Source: Paramecium octaurelia (Eukaryota > Ciliophora > Oligohymenophorea > Peniculida > Parameciidae). From it: a stretch of 64,000 nucleotides of DNA. Where the stretch lies: NCBI GenBank assembly GCA_905182995.1, contig CAJJDP010000109.1:333015-397014 (forward strand). The letters run 5' to 3'. The position numbers were made by a program, and so were the translations under genes. This document shows positions 38,166 through 50,401 of this stretch, one piece after another; position 1 is the first letter of the stretch; each line of letters opens with the position of its first letter. Under the pieces are notes generated by a model that ran no database searches, was not told the origin of the DNA, and was given only the letters and a program-made list of their open reading frames with translations.

Positions 38166-39830
38166 ATAGAGTTATCACCTTGTATTAATGAATTTACATT
38201 ACCACTACCAGATGCTAATGTAGTACCATCAGGAGAGAAACAGACTGACCAGATGGTTTCTTAATGAGCATCTAATTTGACTTTTTATTATCCTGTCTTA
38301 ACATCCCATAAACGAATAGAGTTATCTCTGCTACCAGATGCTATCTTAGTACCATCAGGGGAGAAGCAAACTGATTAAATAATGCTTGAATGACCATCTA
38401 AATTGGCTTTTTATTATCCTGTCTTAACATCCCATAAACGGATAGAGTTATCACCTTGTATTAATGAATTTACATTACCACTACCAGATGCTAATGTAGT
38501 ACCATCAGGAGAGAAACAGACTGACCAGATAATTTCTGAATGACCATCTAATTTCGCTTTTGATTATCCTGTCTAAACATCCCATAAACGGATAGAGTTA
38601 TCATTACCAGATGCTAATGTAGTACCATCAGGAGAGAAACAGACTGATTTTACATAATTTGAATAACCATCTAAATTGGCTTTTTATTATCCTGTCTTGA
38701 CATCCCATAAACGGATTGAGTTATCACCTTGTATTAATGAATTTACATTACCACTACCAGATGCTAATGTAGTACCATTGGGAGAGAAACAGACTGATCT
38801 TACATAATCTGAATGACCATCTTATTTGGCTTTTTATTATTCTGTCTTAACATCCCATAAACGGATAGAAAAATCATCGCTACCAGATGCTAATGTAGTC
38901 CCATCAGGAGAGAAACAGACTGATTTTACATAATTTGAGTGACCATCTAAATTGGCTTTTTATTATCTTGTCTTAACATCCCATAAACGGATAGAGTTAT
39001 CACCTTATATTAATGAATTTACAATACCACTACCAGATGCTAAGGTAGTACCATCAGGAGAGAAACAGACTGACCAGATGGCTCCTAAATGACCATCTAA
39101 TTTGGCTTTTTATTATCCTGTTTTAACATCCCATAAACGGATAGAGTTATCACCTTGTATTAATGAATTTACATTACCACTACCAGATGCTAATGTAGTA
39201 CCATCAGGAGAGAAACAAACTGACCAGATGGTTTCTGAATGACCATCTAATTTCGCTTTCTATTATCTTGTCTTAACATCCCATAAACGGATAGACTTAT
39301 CATCACTACCAGATGATAATGTTGTACCATCAGGAGAGAAACAGACTGATTTTACATAATTTGAATGACCACCTAATTTGGCTTTTTATTATCCTGTCTT
39401 GACATCCCATAAACGGATAGAGTTATCACCTTGGATTAATGAATTTACATTACCACTACCAGATGCTAATGTAGTACCATCAGGAGAGAAACAGATTGAC
39501 CAGATGGCTCCTGAATGACCATCTAATTTGGCTTTTTATTATCCTGTTTTAACATCCCATAAACGGATAGACTAATCATTACCAAATGCTAATGTAGTAC
39601 CGTCAGGAGAGAAACAGACAGATTTTACATAATTTGAAAGACAATCTAATTTGGCTTTTTATTATCCTGTCTTGACATCCCATAAACGGATTGAGTTATC
39701 ACCTTGTATTAATGAATTTATATTACCACTACCAGATGCTAATGTAGTACCATCAGGAGAGAAACAGACTGATCTTACATAATCTGAATGACCATCTAGT
39801 TTATTTAACTCATGTATTTTAATATTTCTC
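38166..39830 (-). repeat. Tandem WD40 coding repeats with 275-bp supra-repeat
   Basis: Twelve WD40 units follow one another. The segment TTACATTACCACTACC or a close variant recurs near 38190, 38467, 38741, 39016, 39165, 39443 and 39717. Spacings are about 275 bp except for one of about 149 bp. This marks a two-blade module of one normal unit (about 126 bp) plus one longer unit (about 150 bp), with one module having lost its short unit. Confidence 0.75.
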
Positions 39831-40954
39831 CATTTACAATTAAACAATTAAGCTTAATTTAAGTTAATTCCACTTATATCTACATTATTTAATTCTGAAC
39901 CATTAAAATTGCATCTTACAAAATTCCCACCTACTAATGAAGTATCTTTAATCCTTATTTTCTCAAAACTTTATTCTCTTAAATCCACCTTCATTTCAAC
40001 TAATATTTTAAATGAATTCGATCCACATTAGATAAATCTCTCATCAATGGCTGTCATATGTACTAAGAATTTCAAAAATTCAATTATGAGCTAGTGTTAG
40101 GATATTTTTTTAATCAAATCCTTTCTTATTTATTCATATTCTTCTTTTGAATAGTTCTTTTTATAAAAGTCAATTTCACTAATATTTTTAATCATATCAA
40201 AGATAAATTTTAACTGAGATTAACCTCTAAAGAATTCTAAACAATTAATAATTTTCTATTATCTCAATATCTAAAGAACTTCATTAAGGTAGGTTCCATC
40301 AACATTCTTTGCCTATATTAATACCTAATACAAATCTTCCTTTCGATTATATACTTATTTTATTTCTTTAATTGATTGAATGCTCTCTTTTGAAGTATCA
40401 ACCTTTTTAATTAAATATATCATCTCTTTCATTTCATTATTCAATTTTTCACTAAAAGCTTTGGTTTCTATTTCCCAAAAGTTCTTTGTCCTTTCCAACC
40501 TCTTAAAATAAGTGTTTTTCAAATTAATCCAATCATCTAATGGTTTTCCTATTATAATTTGGACTAATTTTTCTAATTCAGTATTTGATAATTCTGTTGG
40601 ATTCACGTTGTTGATGATTTACAAATAAGATTTATCTTCTTTCTCAATCATATCATAGATCTATTTTAATGATTCTGTTAACTCATCCCAAATTTATTTT
40701 AACATGCTTTAAGTTGAAGCAAGCAATTATTTAAAATTCATTCTCTATTTAAGTATTTCCTGGATATCTTCAGGCTTAGATTCTTCGAATTTCATCATTG
40801 CCATATCTTTAAACTTTTTTATTGAAACTGTGTATTTAAAATCCACTCCATGTTCCTCTTGGCATTCAGCACATAATTTTCTGTATTTTTGACATTTGTG
40901 GGGGTCTATGCATATCGTTTATACTTGATTTTGAATATGATAAGTGCAATACAT
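38166..40954 (-). CDS. B-box-like/pentapeptide/WD40 protein, 3' end missing
   Basis: An ATG at 40952-40954 starts a continuous frame without introns to the N at 38165, about 930 codons. A Cys/His-rich N-terminus ([10 protein letters not shown]...[22 protein letters not shown]) looks like a B-box zinc finger. Next comes a long helical region to about residue 330, a pentapeptide-like stretch ([19 protein letters not shown]) and twelve visible WD40 blades. Seven of the twelve blades carry an extra segment of about nine residues ([10 protein letters not shown] type) between the SGS and IRLWD signatures. Blades with and without it alternate, giving a supra-repeat of about 275 bp. Blade sequences are nearly identical, implying very recent amplification. 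The C-terminal tail lies beyond the N. Such repeats are prone to misassembly, so the blade number is uncertain. Confidence 0.82.
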
Positions 40955-41893
40955 AATTTTTTTTAAAAATACTTTGGAATTTCTATTACTTTATTTTGAG
41001 TTTTATACTAGGAACCAAAATGTATCTTTCATATTATTAAGTGGAAGAAAATCGAATTTAATTAAGAGAAGGAGTTGATGTAAATTATGATTGTGACAAC
41101 TCACATCAACTGATGCATAGTTGATACTTGATGAATATCGAATAAAAATACAAAGTATTTATTTAATAACTATTTAACACAATTACTAAGATTTCAGAGG
41201 CTGAATATCAATGCTAGAGGTCCAATAAAATAAAGATTCAGCTTCCATGAATCTAATTCCTAAACTATCAAAGATTTTTTGCCTAATATATATTAAATAC
41301 AAATTTTAACTTGATATAATTATTAGAAAAATATTGAGTATGAAATATAAAATACACAATTCTCAGAAACTTTAAATAACTATTGAAACTACTAAGATCT
41401 ATTGCATCTCGCTTTGCTCGCGACTAGGTAAAAATAAAAACAATAAATCCTCCCCCAACATCAATTTTCCAGAACCTGCCCAGTTCAGATTGTAACGTCA
41501 TTTCAGATTTAGACTTTATTAATGACTTATTGATAGTTAATTATGTCTCTATTTTTGACTATTTAATAATAAAATCAATAAACCCTCCACCCCAACACTG
41601 ATTTTCCAGACCTCTACCCAATTTCAGATTATTAAGTAATTTCCTACTTAATAATATAGATAATAAATAAAAGATTTATATTATTAATGAAATTTATCTT
41701 TATTTTAGTATGAATTAAGTTAGGTTCTTTATTGCGATAAAATTGCAAATATTTAGAGGAAATAATCATTCATTTTTGTATTATATATTCGCAAAAGATC
41801 ATGATGAAATATAGAAATTTTCAACAAGGATAAACCATTTATTTTTTAAAAAGAAGTACTTAAAATGTATTTACATCCAATAAAAATATATGA
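40955..41893. other. Intergenic, with an imperfect local direct repeat
   Basis: This stretch lies upstream of the minus-strand WD40 gene. At 41442-41491 and 41576-41630 an approximately 50-bp unit recurs (AATAAATCCTCCCCCAAC... ending in TTCAGATT) with several substitutions. A short GC-rich patch, CTCGCTTTGCTCGCGAC, lies just before the first unit. No gene was seen. Confidence 0.5.
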
Positions 41894-42496
41894 AGCTTTA
41901 TATATGGATATTATGAATAAATAGGGAGCAATCAAATATAGAATAAGTTTTAAGAGAATTAAATCAATTACAAATAAACTTAATCCATAGTTGATAGAAT
42001 AAGATTAATCTTTAGATTTGAAATCTCTGGATCTAGATTTAATTAGAATTAAAACAAGGATACTGGCAAATTCTTTGAGTACTACTTTAGTGATTTCCAT
42101 TCGTTCTTATCAGTTTTGATCAAGAATGTTGTTGATACAAAAGATATACACTGTAAATTCTACCTAAATCTAACCTAGAATTATTGGAAAGTTTTCTTAT
42201 TAAATAATTCACAATAAGTGACATAAACTTTCTATTAACTATTTTCCATAGTCTAAGGTGTGAAAGGAGAAAAGGCTTATCTCAGAGTTTATGGATCTAC
42301 AAAGGAAGAATAAATATAGAAACAGTCATATTAACATAAAAAAGCGTTTATAACAATGTTTTTGAATAAAGGAATAACAAGAGAATCAATAGAAACATAA
42401 ATGAAGTTAGATAATAAACTTATTTTTGATAAATACTTTAAGCTTAACGACAACATGTATTTTCAAGTAACAGCTTCTACTCTTACTATACTTTGA
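41894..42496 (+). pseudogene. Possible relic of unrecognised protein gene
   Basis: A 200-codon frame runs from just after a TGA to TGA 42494-42496. Its second half reads well as protein (for example FFEYYFSDFHSFLSVLIKNV and KAYLRVYGSTKEEQ). It has no ATG near its beginning. The overlapping frame from ATG 41864 supplies a plausible start (MYLHPIKIYEALYMDIMNKQ), and further fragments follow near 42530-42720 (MSDQQILAHPEYQINYPQ). Together this suggests one gene broken by several indels. No family is recognised. Confidence 0.33.
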
Positions 42497-42729
42497 TTTT
42501 GACAATCACAATATAGAAGGCTAATTATTTTATTTAATTAAATTGTGATCAATGAGTGATTAACAAATCCTAGCACATCCAGAATATTAAATTAATTATC
42601 CTTAAACCTAGATTAATAATTCACAACCCATATAGAAGTTTGTTGAAGCAGCATTATTTTAAGGATTAAGAAAGATCAAAAGAACTTATAAATGATTGAT
42701 GAATAACATTGAAAATAAATATCTTTGAA

Positions 42730-45700
42730 TATCAAATTCTTTGGATAACAATACTGTATATTCTAAATGATTCTAAAAAGATTATGAAGGTTGAGAATTT
42801 AATTCAATCATCCATGAATTGATTCACCCTAGACAGAATCATTCATGATCAAAATGCATTCAGCTTCTTCTAATACAAAATATTTATGACCTTAAGAGTA
42901 ACTTAAATAGAAAAGTCGCTTGCATTTGGTAAAATTTAAGGTTTTGGATACGAGCCATGCATTTATATTCTAATCAAGTGCTAGTTTTAGTTGTCCATTT
43001 ATTTTATTAGCTTTATTACTACAAGCATACTAATGAAGATCCAAATAAAAGAAAGCCATCTGGTGAATATATTTACCAACTTCGATAATTATTTTCAAAA
43101 ACAATAATCTTAATTTTTGTTAAGAATTGTGTGTTATTAATGATATATCAGTGAAAATTCTGACAGCATAATCCTTTTCAGCATAATATTTGTTAAGGGC
43201 AAAAATATCTCCTACTCTGAAATCTTTAATCCTCCCTTTTAAAGGAAGGATAAAGGATACATCACTAACTCTCAAGGATTATACTTAAGTATAATTATTA
43301 ATTTATTTTGATTAAAAAGAAGGACTCAATATGTGCAATAGTCTTCTTTAGATATTTAAATCCATTTCAAAGAACATGTAAATATGATAACTATCTGATT
43401 CTAATGAAAATTTTAGTAATTAGATAATTAATAATGAAAATTAATTCAACGAAATATCATTAAAATCAATAGTTTTATCAATTGAGTTAGGCAAAGCAGA
43501 TAATAGACATAGTTAATGCCAAATTTATTAAAACAGATTTCTTGTAACACTTGAGCATATTTTTAAAGTTAATTTAGCAACATTATTATTATAACATTTA
43601 TTTTTATATAAATGTATTTTATTTTTGGGAAATGTTTTCACTTAAGATATAAAAGTGATATAAATAAACCTATTTTAAATTTTTTACACTTATTTTCAGA
43701 TGCTTTAATAAATTATTAATCATTTATTTTAAATTAAATTGATTAATTTGATTTCAGACTGTGTTTTTAAAGTAAAACTATTATTTATTTATAATTTAAT
43801 AGATATATAGTTTATAACATTTTAATTTATTTATGATAAATAAATGATCTTGATTAATTAGGATATCATTAGATATTAATTATAATAAACATGTTTAAAT
43901 TATTAACTTTCATTATTTTCTCTAATATTAATATGGACCTTTGTAAAAAATTAATAAAATTTTGATTAATAGAATTTAAAATCACTGAAATGATTCATGA
44001 TGAAAATAAAAGTTGTATATATTTTATAAAAATACTTGAAATTTAATTATATATATATAACATTTTTGAACCATAATTATTGGTTTTTAAGCATAAATAC
44101 ATCCATTCTAAGTCTTTGACCAAGTATAATTAGCATAATCTTTAAGTAATTTAAATCAAAACAAAAAGTAATTGATTAAAACATTCAAATTTGGAGTAAT
44201 ATCTACCTCAGAAAAAGACTTATTTTAAAAATTGATGATTATTTACGAAATTGAAAGGATAACTTATCAAATCACTTAGTATTCCTCTTCGAAGTTCAAA
44301 ATAAATTACAGAAAATAACAATCAATGTTAAAAAATGAGCATTTAATAACTTTGATAAGCATCTTCTCCTGTCTCCTGAAAATAGAATTAAATGAAGGGA
44401 AATTAGGAAATAACCAAATAAGTAAAGTTATAAGTTTTAACACAATTGGAAAACTATTTAATAAAATGTAATCTTTATCTCACTTAATATAAAAGGAGAA
44501 AGGATTTGATAAGCAATTGGAAAACGAAGCATCAAATTGAAATTTTGTAAATTCTTTTAAATTGTGAAAATTGAAAGATCTAAAAGCATTAAGAATTCTT
44601 ATTTTATTAAGTAAAATAATTATTCATTCTTAACTAATATGCTTTAATTTGTTTTATTAAAATGCTACAATATCTAGGAACTAAAAACAATAATTTTGAA
44701 TTTTTAATTCAATATTAAAGTTATGATTTGTTTCTTACATATCTTTATCCTTTACAAATGAACGATATTTAAGGATGTTTTTAATAAACAAATCACATTC
44801 CTAACCCTTAAGTTCCATCCTCTAATACTAATCATTTCTAGAATTTAAATATTATTGAAATTATTATAAAATTTTGATTTAAACTTCCATCCTTTCTTTT
44901 GATTAAATGCCATTAAGGTTTATACGAATGATGTTAAACTGATTTCTTGAAGAAACTGAACTCATAGAAGATAGAGATTAAAAGTAGTCAGTATATTTTG
45001 AGTTTTAGATTTGCTTATTAGACTTATCATTTTTTAAGTGGAAGAAAGCCATCAATTTAAATCCCACAGCTTCAATTTTAAATTATTATTTTTTTTTTAG
45101 CATTTTTTGAGTGATCCTAGTTAATTTATTCCTTTACAAGAATTCTTGTGTATTAATCCATGTAGCAGGCCCTCATTATTCACTCGCTTAATTAATGATC
45201 CTCGAATCTAACTTTTGCACTGTATTTCTAATTATAATTTGATATTTTACCTTTTAATAATTTATGATCAATTTCCACTAGTTGGGTAAAATGATGCCAA
45301 TCTAAAAGCACTTACTATTATATCAATCAATCATTATTTCTTCTAAACTTAATAATCACGTGCTTTATACCCTTTACTTGTATTGGTGTTTTTAATTTAA
45401 TAAAATACAAAATCCTATTTTGTTAATTTTATTGGAGGACGAATTATTTGATAAAATTAATAAGAATTTTATTCAAATACAATAAACTGGTTGACAACTG
45501 ATAAATAAAAAAAAAATTTCATTAAAGTTGTGAATATATTAGACGAAAATAACAGAAACATTTGAGATGTTCACTTTACTATATTTTGAGAAATTATAGT
45601 AACGAAATATCAATTATTCTAAATATTTATTCCTATAGTCAAATACTTTCTACTTCAATCATTAATATTTAATTATCAATCGATTTTTTTTTTAAATATC

Positions 45701-47002
45701 AAAATTTGGAATTTATCTTTCAATCATTAAATTATAACTTGAAGAAAATGAAGTATAAATATCCCTACAAAGTTCGAAAAAATTAATGATTAAATTAGAG
45801 CTATAACAGTTTTATCTCTAATACTCATGCATTCAATCAAAATAAAGATGCAATTCATTACCAACAACTTTGTTCTCTAATTGTTAAAAATTAAAAAATA
45901 TATTGGATAAGATCTATATTCTTTGATGTGCACAACAATAAATTTAATATCTGGCTTTAATAGATATGCTTAATAAAGAGATTTCTACAAAGGTGTATTG
46001 AACCAGCCAGATAACTCTACTTAACCTTACAAAAAATTCCAAAGCATAAAGGAACCTAGTGAGATGAGCAAAATTGCATAGGATATATACTTGTAGGATA
46101 GAAGTACAATTTTTATCAGATAACTAAAGACATGATATTTTTTTGTCTAAGCACTATTTAATAATTTCTGATAAAAGCAAGCATAATCAACTTAAGTTGA
46201 TTTAAATGGATGCAATGCAGCAATAGATAGATTGTTTTCTTTTTCAACGCATATATATCTCTATCTATAGCAATTTTTATGATTACTTAATCTTAAAACG
46301 TTTGGCAAAGCTTCGAATTGTAAGTTCGAAACTAAGTCAAACATGACTATTCCTAACTATTTAAAAATTCAACAGCAATTCAATTTTTTAATTGAGTCTC
46401 CGAATCAGTAAAAATTCCTCATTTTTACCCTTACATTAGAACTGCCATTAAATTAATAATATACTTTAGTCCTTTATCCTTTCTATAGATAAATTATTGC
46501 TCAGTTAATTCAATAATATACTTTGTATCCAAATTGAAAAATTTCCCTTTATTAAATGAGCAAAATGATTGCAATCTTCAATTTCTATGGAAATTCATTT
46601 TATTCTAAACCTTTGCTTTTTATGTCATGATAGTTATTAAATTGTCATCTATTATATCTTCTAGTTTAAGTTCATTTATTTTATTTATTATTAATCTATA
46701 TTTCACCTACTTTGATCCTTTAAATTTTGTTCATCAGAGGTCTCTATTATTGATTTATTGCGAATCAGATAATAATTCATTAAATTATATTATATTATAT
46801 TAATAATTTTACATTTATCAAGAAAATTAACACTTATAAAAATTTATGCATCTCTAAACTTAAATCAATTACGTATATAATACCCTAAATTTCTGTAATA
46901 TAATTATATCAAGAAAATAAATCAATGTAACGATAATTTTATAAGTTAAAAAGGAATATTATTATTTATTTCATTTAAAAAATTAAATTAAAAAATTATG
47001 CC
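42730..47002. other. Very AT-rich stretch without genes
   Basis: Over 4 kb of extremely AT-rich DNA with many homopolymer and TA-rich runs. I found no family motif, intron-exon pattern, RNA gene or tandem repeat. It may be intergenic or germline-type spacer. Confidence 0.5.
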
Positions 47003-47030
47003 GATGATGTCAAAATGGCGTGTTCTGAAG
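47003..47030 (+). repeat. Short module shared with the 55.4-kb insertion
   Basis: GATGATGTCA followed by AAATGGCGTGTTCTGAAGG closely matches the minus-strand sequence of 55471-55499 (GATGATGTCA, GAATTGGCGTGTTCTGAGG). It is GC-richer than the surroundings and sits directly beside the left end of dispersed repeat copy B. It has only the 5' half of the hairpin described at 55402-55500. Confidence 0.55.
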
Positions 47031-47044
47031 GTGATCTTCCCAGG

Positions 47045-47832
47045 AAAAATTTAATTTAATTAATGAGAAGCATGTTAAGATTCTGAAACAAGTAGAAAAT
47101 AAAGTAATCCAAATAAATTCATTATAAACTATGCCATCTTTTTTTATATTGAGATTATACTATAATATTAAGATAATTGAAATAACTTTTAAATAATAAT
47201 TTCTTTTCACCAATATTTCAATATATATTAACTTCATGTAAAATAACAAAATTTTCATCCTTAAATGTTTCATAACCGAAAATTATATTATTATCATTTT
47301 CCACATTTTAGGTAATAAAACAAAAGGAATTTATGCTTATTTAAATAATCTAGAAATTAAAAGTAATTATTTGAAAACTTAATCCAATTAAATTTCATTT
47401 ATATTAATTTTGTAGATTTCTTTATTTTTTGCCAAAGAAATCTTACTATTTTAACTATGATTTATTAATGTCAGAATGAATTTGAAATCGCAACAAACAA
47501 AGCAGAAAGTTGAAATTAAAGTTTATTTAAAGAAACTTTTTAATTTTGTTCCATGTTCAAGGAAATGGAATTGGACTTTGATTATTTTAGACATTTTAGA
47601 AATAGGGATTTTAAATAAATAAAAGAAACTTTATGTTAGTGTATACACTAAGATAATGTTGATATCATTGGCAAAAAATGAAACAAACGGAGATATTTTT
47701 ATTTATTGCTTGAACATTAATAATAAAATAACTTTAACAATTATTGTTTAAATCAAGCAGGTTCGTATAATTAGTTTAAAGATTGGTTTAAATCTAAGAT
47801 TTTAACATTTTCATACACTTATTACTTGTACA
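47045..47832 (+). repeat. Dispersed repeat, copy B, with about 220-bp extra block
   Basis: This is the same sequence as 19428-19995, interrupted at about 47151-47367 by AT-rich DNA that is absent from copy A. The junctions lie at TA-containing sequence (TTTTATATT/GAGATT and AGTAAT/TATTTG), as expected of a Paramecium internal eliminated sequence, but removing the block does not regenerate copy A exactly. Confidence 0.7.
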
Positions 47833-47867
47833 ATTTCTTTCTCTGGGATTAATTCTAAAGTGAAAAG

Positions 47868-48356
47868 ATGGAATCCTTTGGCTTATGAGAAGCTTATCTG
47901 AGTGTTTATGATAGTGTCGCAAGAATGTTTTGTGACTACAACAAACAATATGAAGAGGCATTAGCAGAAATGGAAAAACAGTGGAAGTCCTTGGACTTGA
48001 AGGAGGGAGATCCGTATTGGACGGACAACGATGGAGTACCCAGAGGGGTTCAAGTGCAGGTCATAAGAAGGATCCCAGGCTATGACTTTTTTGAACCATA
48101 CAAACATGGTTGGAGGATATTTAAGACACATAAAAAGAATATGACTACTGAACATATGCTGAATGAACATTTGTTTGGGGAACCAGGAATTTGGTAAGAA
48201 AAATTCTAGAAAATACAAAATTACATTTTAGATTCTGCGAAGCCTTTCTACACCTCGGTGTAGAAAACAATGAAAGAAATGGCAGAGAAACTGGCGGAGA
48301 GAATCAAAAAACTAATAGGAATGAAATGCGAACCATACATGAGAAAGAAAAAGTGA
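47868..48356 (+). CDS. Conserved-looking small protein with an in-frame TGA near the start
   Basis: The frame from ATG 47868 reads MESFGL, then TGA at 47886-47888, then continues EAYLSVYDSVARMFCDYNKQ to the TGA at 48354-48356. An alternative start is ATG 47925 (143 codons). The protein is soluble and charged, with WTDNDGVPRGVQVQVIRRIP and a lysine-rich end. Two in-frame TAA/TAG codons after PGIW are read as Gln. Codon use and GC content (roughly 40 percent by eye) are well above the neighbourhood, typical of a conserved or highly expressed gene. The early TGA could be a sequence error, a disabling mutation or outside the true coding region. The gene converges on the H2B-like gene with only 21 nt between stops. 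I do not recognise the family. Confidence 0.6.
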
Positions 48357-48377
48357 TCCACCAATGATTTATTTTAT

Positions 48378-48793
48378 TCACATCAGCATATATATATATA
48401 TTTATTTCAATTCTTTTCTTATCAGAATAGCCGTTAATTCAGCTACTTTTTTACCTTAATAGAGCCTAACTCTTTCATGTGCAGCATGCTTCCCCAATTC
48501 TCCTGGAAATAAAAACCTGACTGCTGTAAGAATATCTCTTGCCATAAGAGTCTTTTTGATGGTGATTTTAAGTAAGGTCTTTACCTCTTACATAATCTTT
48601 TCAAAGATATCGTAAGTAAATTAATTTACAATTCTCAAAGCTTTTCTCGAACAAGATAATTCAGGATGCACACTTCTGAATATTTTGTTAATATAACAAT
48701 TGAAAGTTTCTTAACTTTTTTTCTTAGTCGTTTATTTTTTGTGGCTTTTGTTTAGGTTTTTGGTTTTAAAATTTGGTTTTGTGATTATTTCAT
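48378..48793 (-). CDS. Histone H2B-like protein, apparent one-base frame break
   Basis: On the minus strand the frame to TGA 48378-48380 contains YINKIFRSVHPELSCSRKAL, IVNQFTYDIFEKIM and ARDILTAVRFLFPGELGKHA, which align clearly with the histone-fold helices and the R-LLPGELAKHA motif of H2B. The fold part is followed by a divergent tail (HERVRLYQGKKVAELTAIL). An ATG at 48791-48793 begins a lysine-rich tail (KPKTQTKATKNKRLRKKVKK), as expected of H2B, but it is one base out of frame with the histone fold. The total length of 416 nt is one base short. No intron fits. Either an A-run was miscounted or this copy is recently disabled. The divergence from canonical H2B suggests a variant. Confidence 0.7.
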
Positions 48794-50401
48794 CTACTTT
48801 AATTAATAAATAAATATATTAATAAACCTTATTTTTTGAATCAATAATTAATCTCTTAAAACAAAGTATCACATTTTTCCTTGTGAATGCAGCCAACTGA
48901 TTTAATTTACTAGGTAGGACATGAATCATTATATTAATATTAAATTCAACCTAAATTGATTTATCTGGTTACATGCCAGGAATAGAGTAAAGCACTATTC
49001 TTTTATAAAGAGTAAATTAACATAATATTAATAATGGAAATTTATATTTTCAAGCATATCACTGGCTTAAAGATGAGATTTAATAATAAAACAAATATGA
49101 TTAATTTATATTATTTCATCAGCCTCAAAAAGACATCTAGTGACTAATGATTTAATCTTACCTTCTTTGCAAATCCTGCGCTTTTATTTGTTAATTCAAG
49201 AATTACACCTGACAATTTATCTCAGCATTAATTCTTTATAATACATGTCTAGCCTTTTTGTAATTTTATGTATCATCAAAAGTTTTTTTGCTTATGCATG
49301 ACATATTGATAGCTATGTATGAAACCTTCTTAACCTATCCTGCAAAAAACTAAATCAGCAGTTTGAGAATAATGCATGCTTTTTATCTTTAACTTCATGT
49401 ATTATTGAGAAATTGAGCTTTAAAGTTTGTCAATATGGTCCTAATTTGCTAAAATTTCATTTTATATTCCAAAATTTAATGTCCATCGTTTTGCCTCATA
49501 GGAAATTTAAAAGTTTGTTATTCTATTTAGTACTTCACCTGACCACCACTATTCTTATTCATGTTATTATCCTTTTTCTAGAAATGCTGATAAGACTAAA
49601 TTTAGATCCTTGTTCATATTTAGTCCTTCTCTACATTAAATAAATTTCCTGACTATTCAAACTTAATCAAACCTACATCACATAGCCATTAATATAATTA
49701 AGCTTTATTAATTTATTCTGAAACAATTTAATAAGTGGGTTCATAATTCAAATATTTTAGTACTTCCTGATTGCAATTTGCATCTCTTCTTATTTCACTG
49801 CAAGAAGGGAGAGTGAGGCTATTTATGTATGTTTTTTTTTGATGATATTTGTTAAGTTTTCACCTTAGTTTCCCTAATTTGAAGCTATCTAAGTTAAATC
49901 AAGTGTTGGATTTTCACTTGCAAGGATTAACCAATCATCATCATATTTAATCTTAATGATAATATCAATTTAATATACATAATCTCATCAACCATTTATT
50001 TCAATTAACTACTATAACATAGGACTGATTGTCCTTTCTCTAAATGTATTATAACAATACATATATTTAATACTACGTTTCTTGAGATAACGCGTACATT
50101 TGCTTTACTTCTGGAGTATTGGTTCTATCACAGTGACATATAAGCTGAAGCATATTTTTACTTCAATCTTGTATATAAAACAAAGAATTATGTAGCCTGA
50201 GCATTATTTTAAGCAGATAGTCAAAAAGTAGTCATCAAAGCATAAGTATGATATGTATTCTATAGAATCGGCACAAAAGATTTAAATTACTACTATATAA
50301 AGTATCATAAACTGAGTTATTGTAGGATCTCAATTTGGTAATAGAATTTTTGCACATAAAAAAATAAATAAAAGATTAAGTGCCAGAGAACTTGATGATC
50401 T
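48794..50401. other. No supported gene
   Basis: AT-rich DNA between the H2B-like gene and the duplicated block. Short frames exist on the plus strand (for example 49413-49643), but they are hydrophobic products of T-rich DNA without a motif. Confidence 0.4.

Noticed and set aside
41450-41460. Telomere-like CCCCCAAC
   Set aside because: A single short C-run followed by AACA; no tandem C4A2 or C3A3 units, so not a telomere.
47961-48218. 85-codon minus-strand frame opposite the small GC-rich gene
   Set aside because: It is the complement of a well-formed plus-strand gene and has no own support.
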